Shown: positions 15,961 to 23,535 of the stretch, piece by piece
Position numbering within the stretch: the first letter of the stretch is position 1
How the letters are laid out: the number at the start of each line of letters is the position of its first letter
Assembly (NCBI RefSeq): GCF_025290915.1
Contig: NZ_JAOCQE010000048.1
Coordinates: 1 to 32,478, forward strand
Source of the DNA: Streptomyces sp. 15-116A
Lineage (GTDB): Bacteria; Actinomycetota; Actinomycetes; Streptomycetales; Streptomycetaceae
Reading direction: 5' to 3'
Length of the DNA: 32,478 bases
The notes under the pieces: generated by a model
What the model saw: the letters and a program-made list of their open reading frames with translations, nothing else
Databases searched by the model: none
Told to the model about the DNA's origin: nothing
Made by a program: the position numbers and the translations under genes

Positions 15961-16914
15961 TCACTCGGCCCGGGGAGCCCGGTGGCCTCCCGGGTGCCGG
16001 GCGGCACGCGTCGGATCGAGGACGCGCGAGAGGAAGGCGAGCTGATCGGCCAGTGCGCGCTGCTGTCCCGGGCCGGCGTAGACGTCCAGGTGGTCCACGG
16101 GGTACTCGCGCAGCTCCCCCCACCGGCCGGCCTTCCTGGCGGTCCGCCGGGCCGCTCCGGCAGGTGCGATGCGGTCCTCCGTACCGATCTGCACGAGGAT
16201 GGGGCAGGCCAGACGCCGGACGAAGGTGGTGGGCCGGTTCAGCCCGACTTTCAGTGCCGCCCGTGCGCACACCTCGTTGCGGAAGGTGGGGCCGGCGAAC
16301 GACGCGCAGATCTCCTGCGCATGAGGGACTCCCATCATGGCCAGCGCCCCGGGCTCCCCGACAACCGGTACGAGGTGCGGTGTCCGCCCTGTGAGGGCGC
16401 GAGCGGTGTCACGCAGGCCGTGCCCCGCCAGGCGCAGCAGCCGGCCGGGGCCGGCGTGGCGCATGAGGTGCGCCAGTGAGGCGAGGCCGTCGGTCACGGG
16501 CGTCAGCGAGACGACCGCGGTGACACGAGCGTCCTGGGCGGCGACCACGAGGGCGTGGCCGCCCGCGTACGACACACCCCACAGCACGATCCGATGCGGA
16601 TCGACGCCGGGCAGCCGCCGGGCGGCAGCGAGGGCCGCGTGGTAGTCCTGCCGCTGGCGGCGGACCGAGACGTCCTGGCGGGGGGTGCCGCCGGAGTCGC
16701 CGAAGCCGCGGTAGTCGAAGACGAAAGCGTCGATGCCGGCCTCGGCGAAGCCCTCGGCATAGTTCAGCAGGCCGCTGTCACGGGTGCCGCCGAAGCCGTG
16801 GGCCATGACCACGCACGGCCGCCCGAGAGGGCCGGCCAGTGCGTCGTTGCCGGCCGGCAGGTGCCAGGCGGCGCAGCGGACACCGTGGCTGACGAAGGTG
16901 AGGTCGCGTTTCAT
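15961..16914 (-). CDS. Alpha/beta hydrolase
   Basis: 317 residues with the catalytic triad visible: nucleophile S115 in GVSYAGG, D247 in IGTEDRIAP and H275 in VDHLDVY. The oxyanion HG motif is VMAHGFGGTRDSG, and FDYRGFGDSGG is typical of the dienelactone-hydrolase/lysophospholipase-like group. An ester or lactone hydrolase is the natural partner of the Baeyer-Villiger monooxygenase encoded immediately upstream. The ATG overlaps that gene's TGA (ATGA), so translation is coupled. The C-terminal 20 residues are Arg/His/Ala-rich and probably unstructured. Confidence 0.88.
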   Translation of the reverse strand: MKRDLTFVSHGVRCAAWHLPAGNDALAGPLGRPCVVMAHGFGGTRDSGLLNYAEGFAEAGIDAFVFDYRGFGDSGGTPRQDVSVRRQRQDYHAALAAARRLPGVDPHRIVLWGVSYAGGHALVVAAQDARVTAVVSLTPVTDGLASLAHLMRHAGPGRLLRLAGHGLRDTARALTGRTPHLVPVVGEPGALAMMGVPHAQEICASFAGPTFRNEVCARAALKVGLNRPTTFVRRLACPILVQIGTEDRIAPAGAARRTARKAGRWGELREYPVDHLDVYAGPGQQRALADQLAFLSRVLDPTRAARHPGGHRAPRAE

Positions 16915-18431
16915 CCCGCCGTCCCCGGCCGGGAGTCCGACAGCACCGGGGCGCCGGCGGTGAACCTGAGCGCCGGGTCCTCGACCGGCCCCTCGCGCAG
17001 CCGCTCGATGTCCTTCTCGTACGCCATCTCCACTGTCCACGGGCCGTGCGTTCCCGCCCGCGGGAACTGCCCGATCCCCCTGCGGACGTAGTTGGAGGTC
17101 AGGTCCATGTACGGCACCCGCTCGACGGACGGGTCGTCGAGGACCGGTTCGACGGTGTCGTAACCGTGGGCGTCCATGTGGTCGAGCAGACGGCAGAAGT
17201 GCTCGCAGACCAGATCGACCTTGAGCGTCCAGGACAGATTCGTGTATCCCAGCGCGAACGCGAGGTTCGGCACGCCGGACAGCATCATGGCCTTGTACGC
17301 CATGGTGTCCGAGGGTTTCGTCTCGCGGCCGTCGACGCTCAGCCGGATCTTGCCGAAGGGGGACATGGTGAGCCCGGTCGCGGTGACGATGATGTCGGCG
17401 GTCAGTTCCTGTCCCGACTTCAGCCGGATGCCGGTCCGGGTGAACCGGTCGATGTGGTCGGTGACGACCGAGGCCCGCCCCGCCGAGATCGCCTTGAAGA
17501 GGTCGCCGTCGGGCACCACGCACAGCCGCTGGTCCCAGGGGTCGTAGCGCGGGGTGAAGTGGGTCGCGACGTCGAAGTGCCGGGGGAGTTGCCGGCGCAC
17601 GTTGGCGATGAGCAGTCTGCGCATGAGCTTCGGCATGCGCCGGCTGGCCTTGTAGACCCCGCGGGTGAACATGATGTTCTTGCGCCGGACGATCTCGTGT
17701 GCCCGTTTGTGGCCGAGCAGTTTCCTCAGCGCGTGGGCCAGGGAGTCCTGGGCCGGCACCGAGAAGACGTAACTCGGTGAGCGCTGCAGCATGGTGACGT
17801 GTTCCGCTGTGCGAGCCATCGAGGGAATGAGGGTGATGGCCGTGGCGCCGCTGCCGATCACGATGACGCGTTTGCCGGTGTGGTCGAGGTCCTCGGGCCA
17901 GTGCTGCGGATGGATCACCGTGCCCGCGAAGTCCTCGACGCCGGTGAACGGGGGTGTGTAACCCGCGTCGTGGTCGTACATGCCGGTGCCGAGGAACAGA
18001 AAGCGTGCGGTGAACCTCGCCTTCTTCCTGCTCCCGGACTGCTGGGCTGTGACGGTCCACCGCCCCGTCGTGGAGGAGAACTCCGCGCTGACGACCCGGT
18101 GGCCGAACCGGATGTGCCGGGCGAGCCCGTGCTCGGTGACCGTCTGCCGCAGGTAGTCGAGGATGAGGTGTCCGTCGGCGATCGACGTGCGGTGGGCCCA
18201 CGGTTTGAAGCCGTAGCCGAAGGTGGGCATGTCCGAGTCGGAGCGGATGCCGGGGTACTGGAACAGGTCCCATGTGCCGCCGATGGAGTCGCGGCCCTCC
18301 AGGATCGCGAAGGTGGTGCCGGGGCGGCGGGTCTTGAGGTGAGAGGCCGCACCGATGCCCGAGATCCCGGCACCGACGATCAGCACGTCGACGTCCGCGG
18401 ACGGTGTCCGGCTGGTGGTTGTGTTCGTCAA
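16911..18431 (-). CDS. Baeyer-Villiger-type flavin monooxygenase
   Basis: 506 residues with two dinucleotide folds: GxGxxG for FAD at 20-25 (VGAGISGIGAA) and a second for NADPH at about 193-198 (IGSGATAI). Between them lies FAGTVIHPQHWP (168-179), matching the type I Baeyer-Villiger fingerprint FxGxxxHxxxWP. The opening is close to EtaA/MymA-type enzymes (GGTWDLFQYPGIRSDSDMPTFGY). They insert oxygen beside a carbonyl, turning ketones into esters or lactones. The start is TTG 18431 with AGGAG six bases upstream. It overlaps the preceding acyl-CoA dehydrogenase stop as TTGA, which makes upstream in-frame starts unlikely. The stop overlaps the hydrolase start. FMO-plus-hydrolase pairs also occur in the mycobacterial mymA operon. 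Confidence 0.9.
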   Translation of the reverse strand: MTNTTTSRTPSADVDVLIVGAGISGIGAASHLKTRRPGTTFAILEGRDSIGGTWDLFQYPGIRSDSDMPTFGYGFKPWAHRTSIADGHLILDYLRQTVTEHGLARHIRFGHRVVSAEFSSTTGRWTVTAQQSGSRKKARFTARFLFLGTGMYDHDAGYTPPFTGVEDFAGTVIHPQHWPEDLDHTGKRVIVIGSGATAITLIPSMARTAEHVTMLQRSPSYVFSVPAQDSLAHALRKLLGHKRAHEIVRRKNIMFTRGVYKASRRMPKLMRRLLIANVRRQLPRHFDVATHFTPRYDPWDQRLCVVPDGDLFKAISAGRASVVTDHIDRFTRTGIRLKSGQELTADIIVTATGLTMSPFGKIRLSVDGRETKPSDTMAYKAMMLSGVPNLAFALGYTNLSWTLKVDLVCEHFCRLLDHMDAHGYDTVEPVLDDPSVERVPYMDLTSNYVRRGIGQFPRAGTHGPWTVEMAYEKDIERLREGPVEDPALRFTAGAPVLSDSRPGTAG

Positions 18432-19714
18432 GGGTGACTCCTGGCGGCGGTGGTGAGGGGCTGGGCGCTGCCGGCTCCCGCCGGTCGGCCGTCGCCCGCG
18501 GCGGCCCTTCGGTTGAGCTCGGCACGCGCGAGAGCGTTCTTGTGCACCTCGTCGGGGCCGTCGGCGAAGCGCAGCGAGCGGATGCCGGCGTAGGCGCGGG
18601 CGAGCGGGAAGTCCTGCGACAGGCCGCCCGCTCCGTGCGTCTGGATCGCCTTGTCGAGGATCCACTGAACCGTCCTGGGCGTGGCGATCTTGATCGCCTG
18701 GATCTCGGTGTGTGCGCCCTTGTTGCCGACGGTGTCCATGAGCCAGGCGGTCTTGAGCACCAGGAGGCGCAGTTGCTCGATCCGCACCCGCGACTCCGCG
18801 ATCCAGTCACGGATCACGCCCTGGCGGGCGAGCGGTTTACCGAAGGCCACCCGCTCCTGGGCGCGGGCGCACATCAGCTCGACGGCACGCTCGGCGATGC
18901 CGATGGAACGCATGCAGTGATGGATACGCCCGGGGCCCAGCCGGGCCTGGGCGATCGCGAATCCGTCACCCTCCTGCCCGATGAGGTTCGCGGCCGGCAC
19001 CCGTACGTCGTGGAACACCAGTTCCGCGTGGCCGCCGTGGTGCTGGTCGTCGTAGCCGAAGACCTCCATGGCGCGCCTGATCTCGAGGCCGGGGGTGTCC
19101 CGGGGCACGAGGATCATCGACTGCCGCCGGTGCCGGTCGGCCTCGGGGTCGGTCCTGCCCATCACGATGAACACCGCGGCGCCCGGGTTCATCGCTCCGG
19201 TGATCCACCACTTGCGGCCGTTGATCACGTAGTCGTCGCCGTCGCGGACGATGGACGTGGCGATGTTCGTGGCGTCGGAGGAGGCGACATCGGGTTCCGT
19301 CATCGCGAACGCGGAGCGGATCTCGCCGGCGAGGAGCGGCTCCAGCCACTCCCTGCGCTGGGCCTCGGTGCCGAACATCGACAGCACTTCCATGTTGCCG
19401 GTGTCCGGCGCCGCGCAATTGAGCACGGCGGGCGCGAGGTCCGGCGAGCGGCCGGTGATCTCGGCGAGCGGCGCGTACTGCAGGTTGGTGAGGCCGGCGC
19501 CCTCCTCACCGGGGAGGAACAGGTTCCACAGACTGCGTCTGCGGGCCTCGGCCCGCAGCTCGCCGAGTATGGGGACCGAGTCCCAGGCCCAGCGGTCCTC
19601 CAGCGCCCCGAGCTGCCGGTGGAACACCGGCTCAGCCGGGTGGATGTGGCCCCACATCAAGTCGAGGAGGTTCTCGCGCAGCAGTTCGGTGCGGGGATCG
19701 AAGGCGAAGTGCAT
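18428..19714 (-). CDS. Acyl-CoA dehydrogenase, ACAD10/11 type
   Basis: 428 residues. The FAD-contacting segment FAMTEPDVASSDATN lies at 136-150, the central beta domain includes WWITGAMNPGAAVFIVMGRTDP, and the C-terminal helices carry RVAFGKPLARQGVIRDWIAESR and HGAGGLSQDFPLARAYAGIRSLRFADGPDEVH. The opening (LLDLMWGHIHPAE) and the gene order behind an APH kinase match the ACAD10/11 and LvaC group. That group removes a phosphate from a 4-phosphoacyl-CoA to give an enoyl-CoA, rather than only dehydrogenating simple acyl-CoAs. The ATG begins one base after the kinase stop (TGACATG). The last 30 residues are low-complexity and overlap the next gene's TTG. Confidence 0.9.
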   Translation of the reverse strand: MHFAFDPRTELLRENLLDLMWGHIHPAEPVFHRQLGALEDRWAWDSVPILGELRAEARRRSLWNLFLPGEEGAGLTNLQYAPLAEITGRSPDLAPAVLNCAAPDTGNMEVLSMFGTEAQRREWLEPLLAGEIRSAFAMTEPDVASSDATNIATSIVRDGDDYVINGRKWWITGAMNPGAAVFIVMGRTDPEADRHRRQSMILVPRDTPGLEIRRAMEVFGYDDQHHGGHAELVFHDVRVPAANLIGQEGDGFAIAQARLGPGRIHHCMRSIGIAERAVELMCARAQERVAFGKPLARQGVIRDWIAESRVRIEQLRLLVLKTAWLMDTVGNKGAHTEIQAIKIATPRTVQWILDKAIQTHGAGGLSQDFPLARAYAGIRSLRFADGPDEVHKNALARAELNRRAAAGDGRPAGAGSAQPLTTAARSHP

Positions 19715-19715
19715 G

Positions 19716-20759
19716 TCAGTGTTCCTTGAGTGCGGCGAGCCCGGCGTCGAGCAGGGGATGGATCGCCTCGCCGATGCGGTCGAAGCCTGGGCCGACGGTC
19801 TGCCCGCCCAGGTGCCGGAAGTGGATGCCTTCGAGGATCGCGGCGAGCTTGAAGGCGGCGAGGCCGAGGTGGAACCCGAGGCCGCCGAGGTCGCGCCCGC
19901 TGCGGGCGGCGTAGCGGGCGATGATCTCCGGCTCGTCCAGGAAGCCGGGCGCGTCGCCGGCGTCGGGGGCGACCTCGGGGCCGACGAGCCGGGCGAGTCG
20001 GGTGTAGAGCAGCATCAGCGCCAGGTCGGTGAGCGGGTCGCCGAGGGTGGCCATCTCCCAGTCGATGACGGCGCGCAGCTGGTCGTCCGCGTCGATCAGC
20101 ACGTTGTCGAGGCGGAAGTCGCCGTGGACGATGCCGGGGCGGCCGGCTGCGTCCGCCGAGGGCGCCCTGGCCTCGAGTGCGGCGTGCAATTCGACGGCGG
20201 CCGGCAGGTCTCGGGAGTACGAGGCGGCCAGCTGCTTGTGCCAGCGCGCCACCTGGCGGGTGAGGAAGCCTTCGGGCCGGCCGAAACCACCGAGTCCGAC
20301 GGCGTCCGCGTCGACCGAGTGGAGGTCGGCGAGGGTGTCCACGAGGGCGCCGGAGATGTGCCGCACTCGCCCGGGGCCGAGGGGCGCCAGTTGTGCGGCC
20401 GTGCGATAGGGCGTACCGGCGACGGCCTCCATGACGTAGAACTCGGCGCCGAGTACCCCGGTGTCGAGGCAGAGGCCGTGCAGCCGTGGTACCGGCACGG
20501 GGCTGTCGGCGAGCGCCTCCATCACTGCGTACTCGCGCCCCATGTCGTGGGCCGTGGCGAGCACGTGGCCGAGCGGTGGCCGGCGCAGGATCCAGTGGGA
20601 CTCGCCGTCGGTGAGGCGGTAGGTCAGATTGGACTTGCCGCCGGTGATCAGCGTGGCCGACAGCGTGCCGGTCCGCCCTTCCGGCACGGCCTCGGCGAAC
20701 CACGGAGCCAGCCGGGTCAGGTCGAGCCCCGGGGTGTCACCGTTGTCGCGCGGTCCCAT
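19716..20759 (-). CDS. APH-type kinase, ACAD10/11 N-domain/LvaA-like
   Basis: 347 residues. The aminoglycoside-phosphotransferase fold shows catalytic H212-G-D214 with N219 in VHGDFRLDNVLID, and metal-binding D233 in VIDWEMATLGDP. Near the N-terminus are ITGGKSNLTYRL (phosphate-binding loop) and HWILRRPP. This sequence group is the kinase half of ACAD10/11 and the LvaA protein of levulinate catabolism, which phosphorylates the hydroxyl of a 4-hydroxyacyl-CoA. It is not an antibiotic-resistance enzyme. The ATG overlaps the upstream SDR stop by one base (TGATG) and the dehydrogenase follows after one base, so the pair behaves like a split kinase-dehydrogenase. Confidence 0.9.
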   Translation of the reverse strand: MGPRDNGDTPGLDLTRLAPWFAEAVPEGRTGTLSATLITGGKSNLTYRLTDGESHWILRRPPLGHVLATAHDMGREYAVMEALADSPVPVPRLHGLCLDTGVLGAEFYVMEAVAGTPYRTAAQLAPLGPGRVRHISGALVDTLADLHSVDADAVGLGGFGRPEGFLTRQVARWHKQLAASYSRDLPAAVELHAALEARAPSADAAGRPGIVHGDFRLDNVLIDADDQLRAVIDWEMATLGDPLTDLALMLLYTRLARLVGPEVAPDAGDAPGFLDEPEIIARYAARSGRDLGGLGFHLGLAAFKLAAILEGIHFRHLGGQTVGPGFDRIGEAIHPLLDAGLAALKEH

Positions 20760-21028
20760 CAGGCACCACCGGCAGATGCGAGGCCGCCGTCGATGACCGG
20801 CGTCCGGCCGGTCATCCATGCCGCGTCCGCGGAGAGCCGGAACGCAACGACGCTGCCGAAAACGTCGCCCGGTGTTCCGAGTCGCCCCAGCGGGTACTTC
20901 ATCGCGACCTCGTCGACCCGGCCGCGACGCCTCAGTTCGCGGGCCGCTGCCTTGGCGGCCCTTGCGAGTCCGATTCCGCGGCGGGCGCCCGTGATGATCG
21001 CGGTCTGTCCCGCGGCTCGGTCGGCCAT
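20759..21028 (-). pseudogene. Short-chain dehydrogenase with large internal deletion
   Basis: Only 89 codons, where an SDR needs about 250. The N-terminal cofactor motif is intact (AIITGARRGIG) and the C-terminal end is intact (YPLGRLGTPGDV...WMTGRTPVIDGGL). The middle, including the N-A-G strand, the catalytic Ser and the Y-x-x-x-K pair, is missing. The frame is open throughout, with ATG 21028 preceded by GAGGAG and the stop coupled to the kinase start. It therefore looks like an in-frame deletion that spares downstream expression. The parent would have been an LvaD-like oxidoreductase, fitting its place before the kinase. The remaining peptide cannot be a working dehydrogenase. It is the first gene after the operator-controlled promoter. 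Confidence 0.8.
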
Positions 21029-21126
21029 GTCTTCTCCTCGACGGGTTGGTGCGGGTCACTCACGGCCCGGCGGTCTGCGCTGCCGAGATGTTCCGGGCAG
21101 CGGCCGCGCCACCCATCGAACCGATG

Positions 21127-21141
21127 TCGAATCGGGTTCGA
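21127..21141 (-). promoter_or_regulatory. TetR-type operator, site A
   Basis: The palindrome TCGAATCGGGTTCGA touches the downstream edge of the -10 of the SDR-kinase operon promoter. Bases 21122-21146 match 24908-24932 (site C) at 24 of 25 positions. It lies between the divergent SDR and TetR genes, and repression by the neighbouring TetR protein is inferred. Confidence 0.75.
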
Positions 21142-21168
21142 GTTTATGGTGCGCTCGCGGCCTGTCAA
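21141..21168 (-). promoter_or_regulatory. Promoter of the SDR-kinase-ACAD-BVMO operon
   Basis: On the minus strand, TTGACA (complement of 21163-21168), a 16-nt spacer and TAAACT (complement of 21141-21146) give a near-consensus housekeeping promoter. The -10 overlaps operator site A by one base, so bound TetR would block polymerase. The expected start of transcription is about 100 nt before the SDR ATG. Confidence 0.75.
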
Positions 21169-21197
21169 TACGTAGAGAGATCCGGCATCGCGGCTGA

Positions 21198-21219
21198 TAC
21201 GATCTCGAATCGTGTTCGA
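21198..21219 (+). promoter_or_regulatory. TetR gene -10 box and operator, site B
   Basis: TACGAT (21198-21203) is a good -10 box; no clear -35 is visible. The palindrome TCGAATCGTGTTCGA (21205-21219) begins two bases later and contains the GTG 21212 start codon. TetR bound here would repress its own gene. The centres of sites A and B are 78 bp apart. Confidence 0.65.
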
Positions 21220-21844
21220 TAGAAATGCGACAACCCGGACCCCGGCACGGTCGGCAACACAGCGCCGGGGGATGGAGCGCAGAAAGGCCATCCTCGACGC
21301 CGCTGAGACCCTGCTCGCCGAGCAGGGCTACGAGGCCGCCACCCTCAAGGCGACCGGTGAGCGCGCCGGCATCCCGATCGCCTCGATGTACCACTACTTC
21401 GCCGACCGGTACCAGGTCGATGCCGAGCTGCTGCAACGGCATCTGAGCGAACTGGACAGGCTCATCGGCGCCGCCCTGGCCGAGCCCAGGGCGCAGACGC
21501 TGCGCGAGGCCGTCGATGTCATGATCGACCTGCTCCTCGACTACCTCCGCCGCCACCGGAGTTGCACAGAGCTCTGGTTCACGGGCCGCCACGCCACGCT
21601 CGACGAACTGGTGCGCGCCTTCGACGAGGCGCAGGCGGAACGGCTCTGGCACCACCTCGTCGAGCAGCGCTTCGTATCCGCCGACACGCCGCTGCTCGCC
21701 CTGCTTCTCGCCTTCGAGGTGGGCACCCGCCTGTTCGACACCGCGTTCCGCCGCTCGCCGACCGGTGACGACGCCACGATCGAGGAGGCGCGCCGCCTCG
21801 TCACCGCGTACTTGGAGACGTACGCCTCCGAAGAGACGCGGTGA
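21212..21844 (+). CDS. TetR-family transcriptional repressor
   Basis: 210 residues from GTG 21212, or 190 from ATG 21272. The N-terminal DNA-binding domain is clear: RRKAILDAAETLLAEQGYEAATLKATGERAGIPIASMYHYFADR, with the recognition helix at AGIPIASMYHYF. The ligand domain after residue 75 is helical and unassigned. GTG 21212 sits inside the operator about 9 bases after the -10, which implies a leaderless mRNA. ATG 21272 has a GGGGG tract just upstream and starts at the conserved helix, so it is a serious alternative. It is divergent from the SDR operon and convergent with the ligase (18-nt gap). The effector is probably an acyl-CoA or a pathway intermediate, by analogy only. Confidence 0.9.
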   Translation: MFDRNATTRTPARSATQRRGMERRKAILDAAETLLAEQGYEAATLKATGERAGIPIASMYHYFADRYQVDAELLQRHLSELDRLIGAALAEPRAQTLREAVDVMIDLLLDYLRRHRSCTELWFTGRHATLDELVRAFDEAQAERLWHHLVEQRFVSADTPLLALLLAFEVGTRLFDTAFRRSPTGDDATIEEARRLVTAYLETYASEETR

Positions 21845-21862
21845 AGACACCGACGCGGACGG

Positions 21863-23398
21863 CTAACGCAGCGGGCCGTCCCACCGCACCTGGTCGCGCA
21901 GCCGGTTCTTCAGGAGCTTCCCTCCGGCATTGCGCGGCAGCGCCTCGGTGACGATCGTGGCGTACTGCGGGACTTTGAAGTCGGCGAGCCGGTCCCGGCA
22001 GTGCGCGATCACCTCCGCGACGTCTATGTCCGCCCGGTCCCCGTAGAGGACGGCTCCGACCTTCTCCCCCATGACGTCGTCGGGTACGGCGAGGACGGCG
22101 GCGTCGGCGACCCCGGGGGCGGAGAGCAGCACGGCCTCGACCTCCACGCTGGAGATGTTCTCGCCGCCGCGATTGATGATGTCCTTGATCCGGTCGACGA
22201 TGTGGACACGTCCGGCCTCGTCGACCCGGACGATGTCCCCGGTGTGCAGCCATCCGTCCACGATGGTCTCGGCCGTGGCCTCCGGCCTGCGCCAGTAGCC
22301 CGTGGTCACCGTCGCGCCACGGACCACCAGCTCGCCCGTGAACGGGTCGTCGCCGATCGGGTCGACACCGAGGTCCACCGAGGGCACCGCGTAGCCGACG
22401 GAGTCCGCGTGCTCGGCGGCGTCCCGGTCCGGCAGGACGGTGATCAGCGACGCCGTCTCGGTCATGCCGTAGCCGTTGATCACCTTGGCCCGCGGGAACG
22501 CCTCCTTCACCGCGCGCACCAGGGACGGGGCGATCGGGGCACCGCCGTACGCCAGCCATCGCACCCCGGAGACGTCGGCGCCGGCGAAGCCGGGATGCCG
22601 CAGCAGCAGGGAGTACACCGCGGGCACGGTCACGACGAAGGAGATCCGCTCCTCCGCCAACGCCGCAGCCAACCGCGGCAGATCGAGCGTGGGCATGATC
22701 ACCGAAGTGCCGCCGAGGTGGGTGGCGACGATGAACTGCGCGTTGCAGCCCGTGACATGGAACAGCGGAACCGAGATCAGCGTCCGCAGATGCGGCCCGG
22801 CCTCCCGGGGTATGCCGAGACACCGGATCAGGTTCTCGGCGTTGGTCACGAACGCCTCGTGCGTGGTCGGCACTCCCTTGGGGCGTCCGGTCGTCCCCGA
22901 CGTGTAGAAGAGCGCGGCCACGTCGGCGGGGTCGATATCCGTCGTGACGTACGGATCGCCGTCCGGCAGGGGAGCGTCGGCCGGTAGATCGACCTTGACG
23001 CCCGCGTCGTCGAGGACGAACTCCACCTCCGGTCGAGCGGACCGGGTGTTGACCGCCACGGCGACGCCGCCGGCCATCACGGTGCCCCAGAAGGCGAGGG
23101 CCCAGTTCGTGCCCGCCGGATACCTCACGGCCACCCGGTCCCCTCGCTCCACTCCGCGGGCCCGCAGCCCGCCGGCCACCCGGGCGGCGCGCCGCCACAG
23201 CTGTGCGTAGGTGAGCCGGTCGCCGCCGAGTTCGACGACCGCTTCGGCGTCGGGGCGGACGTCGACGTGGCTGCGGAGCATGTCGAGCAGGGTCGCGGGC
23301 ACATCGGGGTACCGCGGGACGCCGTTCACGTCCCTCACGAGGTCTCCCTGGGGGAAGGGGTTGTGTGATCGGGTGACAGGGGTGATGGGACGGGGCAT
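21863..23398 (-). CDS. Acyl-CoA ligase (AMP-forming)
   Basis: 511 residues of the ANL superfamily. The P-loop YTSGTTGRPKG lies at 165-175, NGYGMTE at 308-314, and the hinge and ribose-binding segment is HTGDIVRVDEAGRVHIVDRIKD. The C-terminal catalytic lysine is K494 in PRNAGGKLLKNRL. It forms an acyl-adenylate and then an acyl-CoA. ATG 23398 has GGAG eight bases upstream. It lies 137 nt after the saccharopine-dehydrogenase-like gene with no promoter or operator recognised between them, so it is probably read from the site C promoter. In the pathway it would activate the carboxylic acid before the kinase step, the role of LvaE in levulinate catabolism. Chain-length preference cannot be read. 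Confidence 0.9.
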   Translation of the reverse strand: MPRPITPVTRSHNPFPQGDLVRDVNGVPRYPDVPATLLDMLRSHVDVRPDAEAVVELGGDRLTYAQLWRRAARVAGGLRARGVERGDRVAVRYPAGTNWALAFWGTVMAGGVAVAVNTRSARPEVEFVLDDAGVKVDLPADAPLPDGDPYVTTDIDPADVAALFYTSGTTGRPKGVPTTHEAFVTNAENLIRCLGIPREAGPHLRTLISVPLFHVTGCNAQFIVATHLGGTSVIMPTLDLPRLAAALAEERISFVVTVPAVYSLLLRHPGFAGADVSGVRWLAYGGAPIAPSLVRAVKEAFPRAKVINGYGMTETASLITVLPDRDAAEHADSVGYAVPSVDLGVDPIGDDPFTGELVVRGATVTTGYWRRPEATAETIVDGWLHTGDIVRVDEAGRVHIVDRIKDIINRGGENISSVEVEAVLLSAPGVADAAVLAVPDDVMGEKVGAVLYGDRADIDVAEVIAHCRDRLADFKVPQYATIVTEALPRNAGGKLLKNRLRDQVRWDGPLR

Positions 23399-23535
23399 TC
23401 CGGCGGCTCCAAGGGAATGGCGTGGCGGGACGGCACGCGCGGGGTGGTCGTGGACGACCAGGGCGCCGCCGTGCCCGGACCTCCCGAGTGCGGGTCGCGG
23501 CGACGCCCTGGCTGGGGTCGAGTCGGGAACGTCCC

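Noticed and set aside
19716..20759. Aminoglycoside resistance kinase
   Set aside because: The fold is APH-like, but the sequence subgroup and the tight coupling to an ACAD point to an acyl-CoA kinase of the ACAD10/11-LvaA type.
21137..21146. tRNA-like GGTTCGA (T-arm) sequence
   Set aside because: It is part of the operator palindrome; no acceptor or anticodon stem can be built around it. The similar GGTTCGAGG near 5231 also lacks a cloverleaf.
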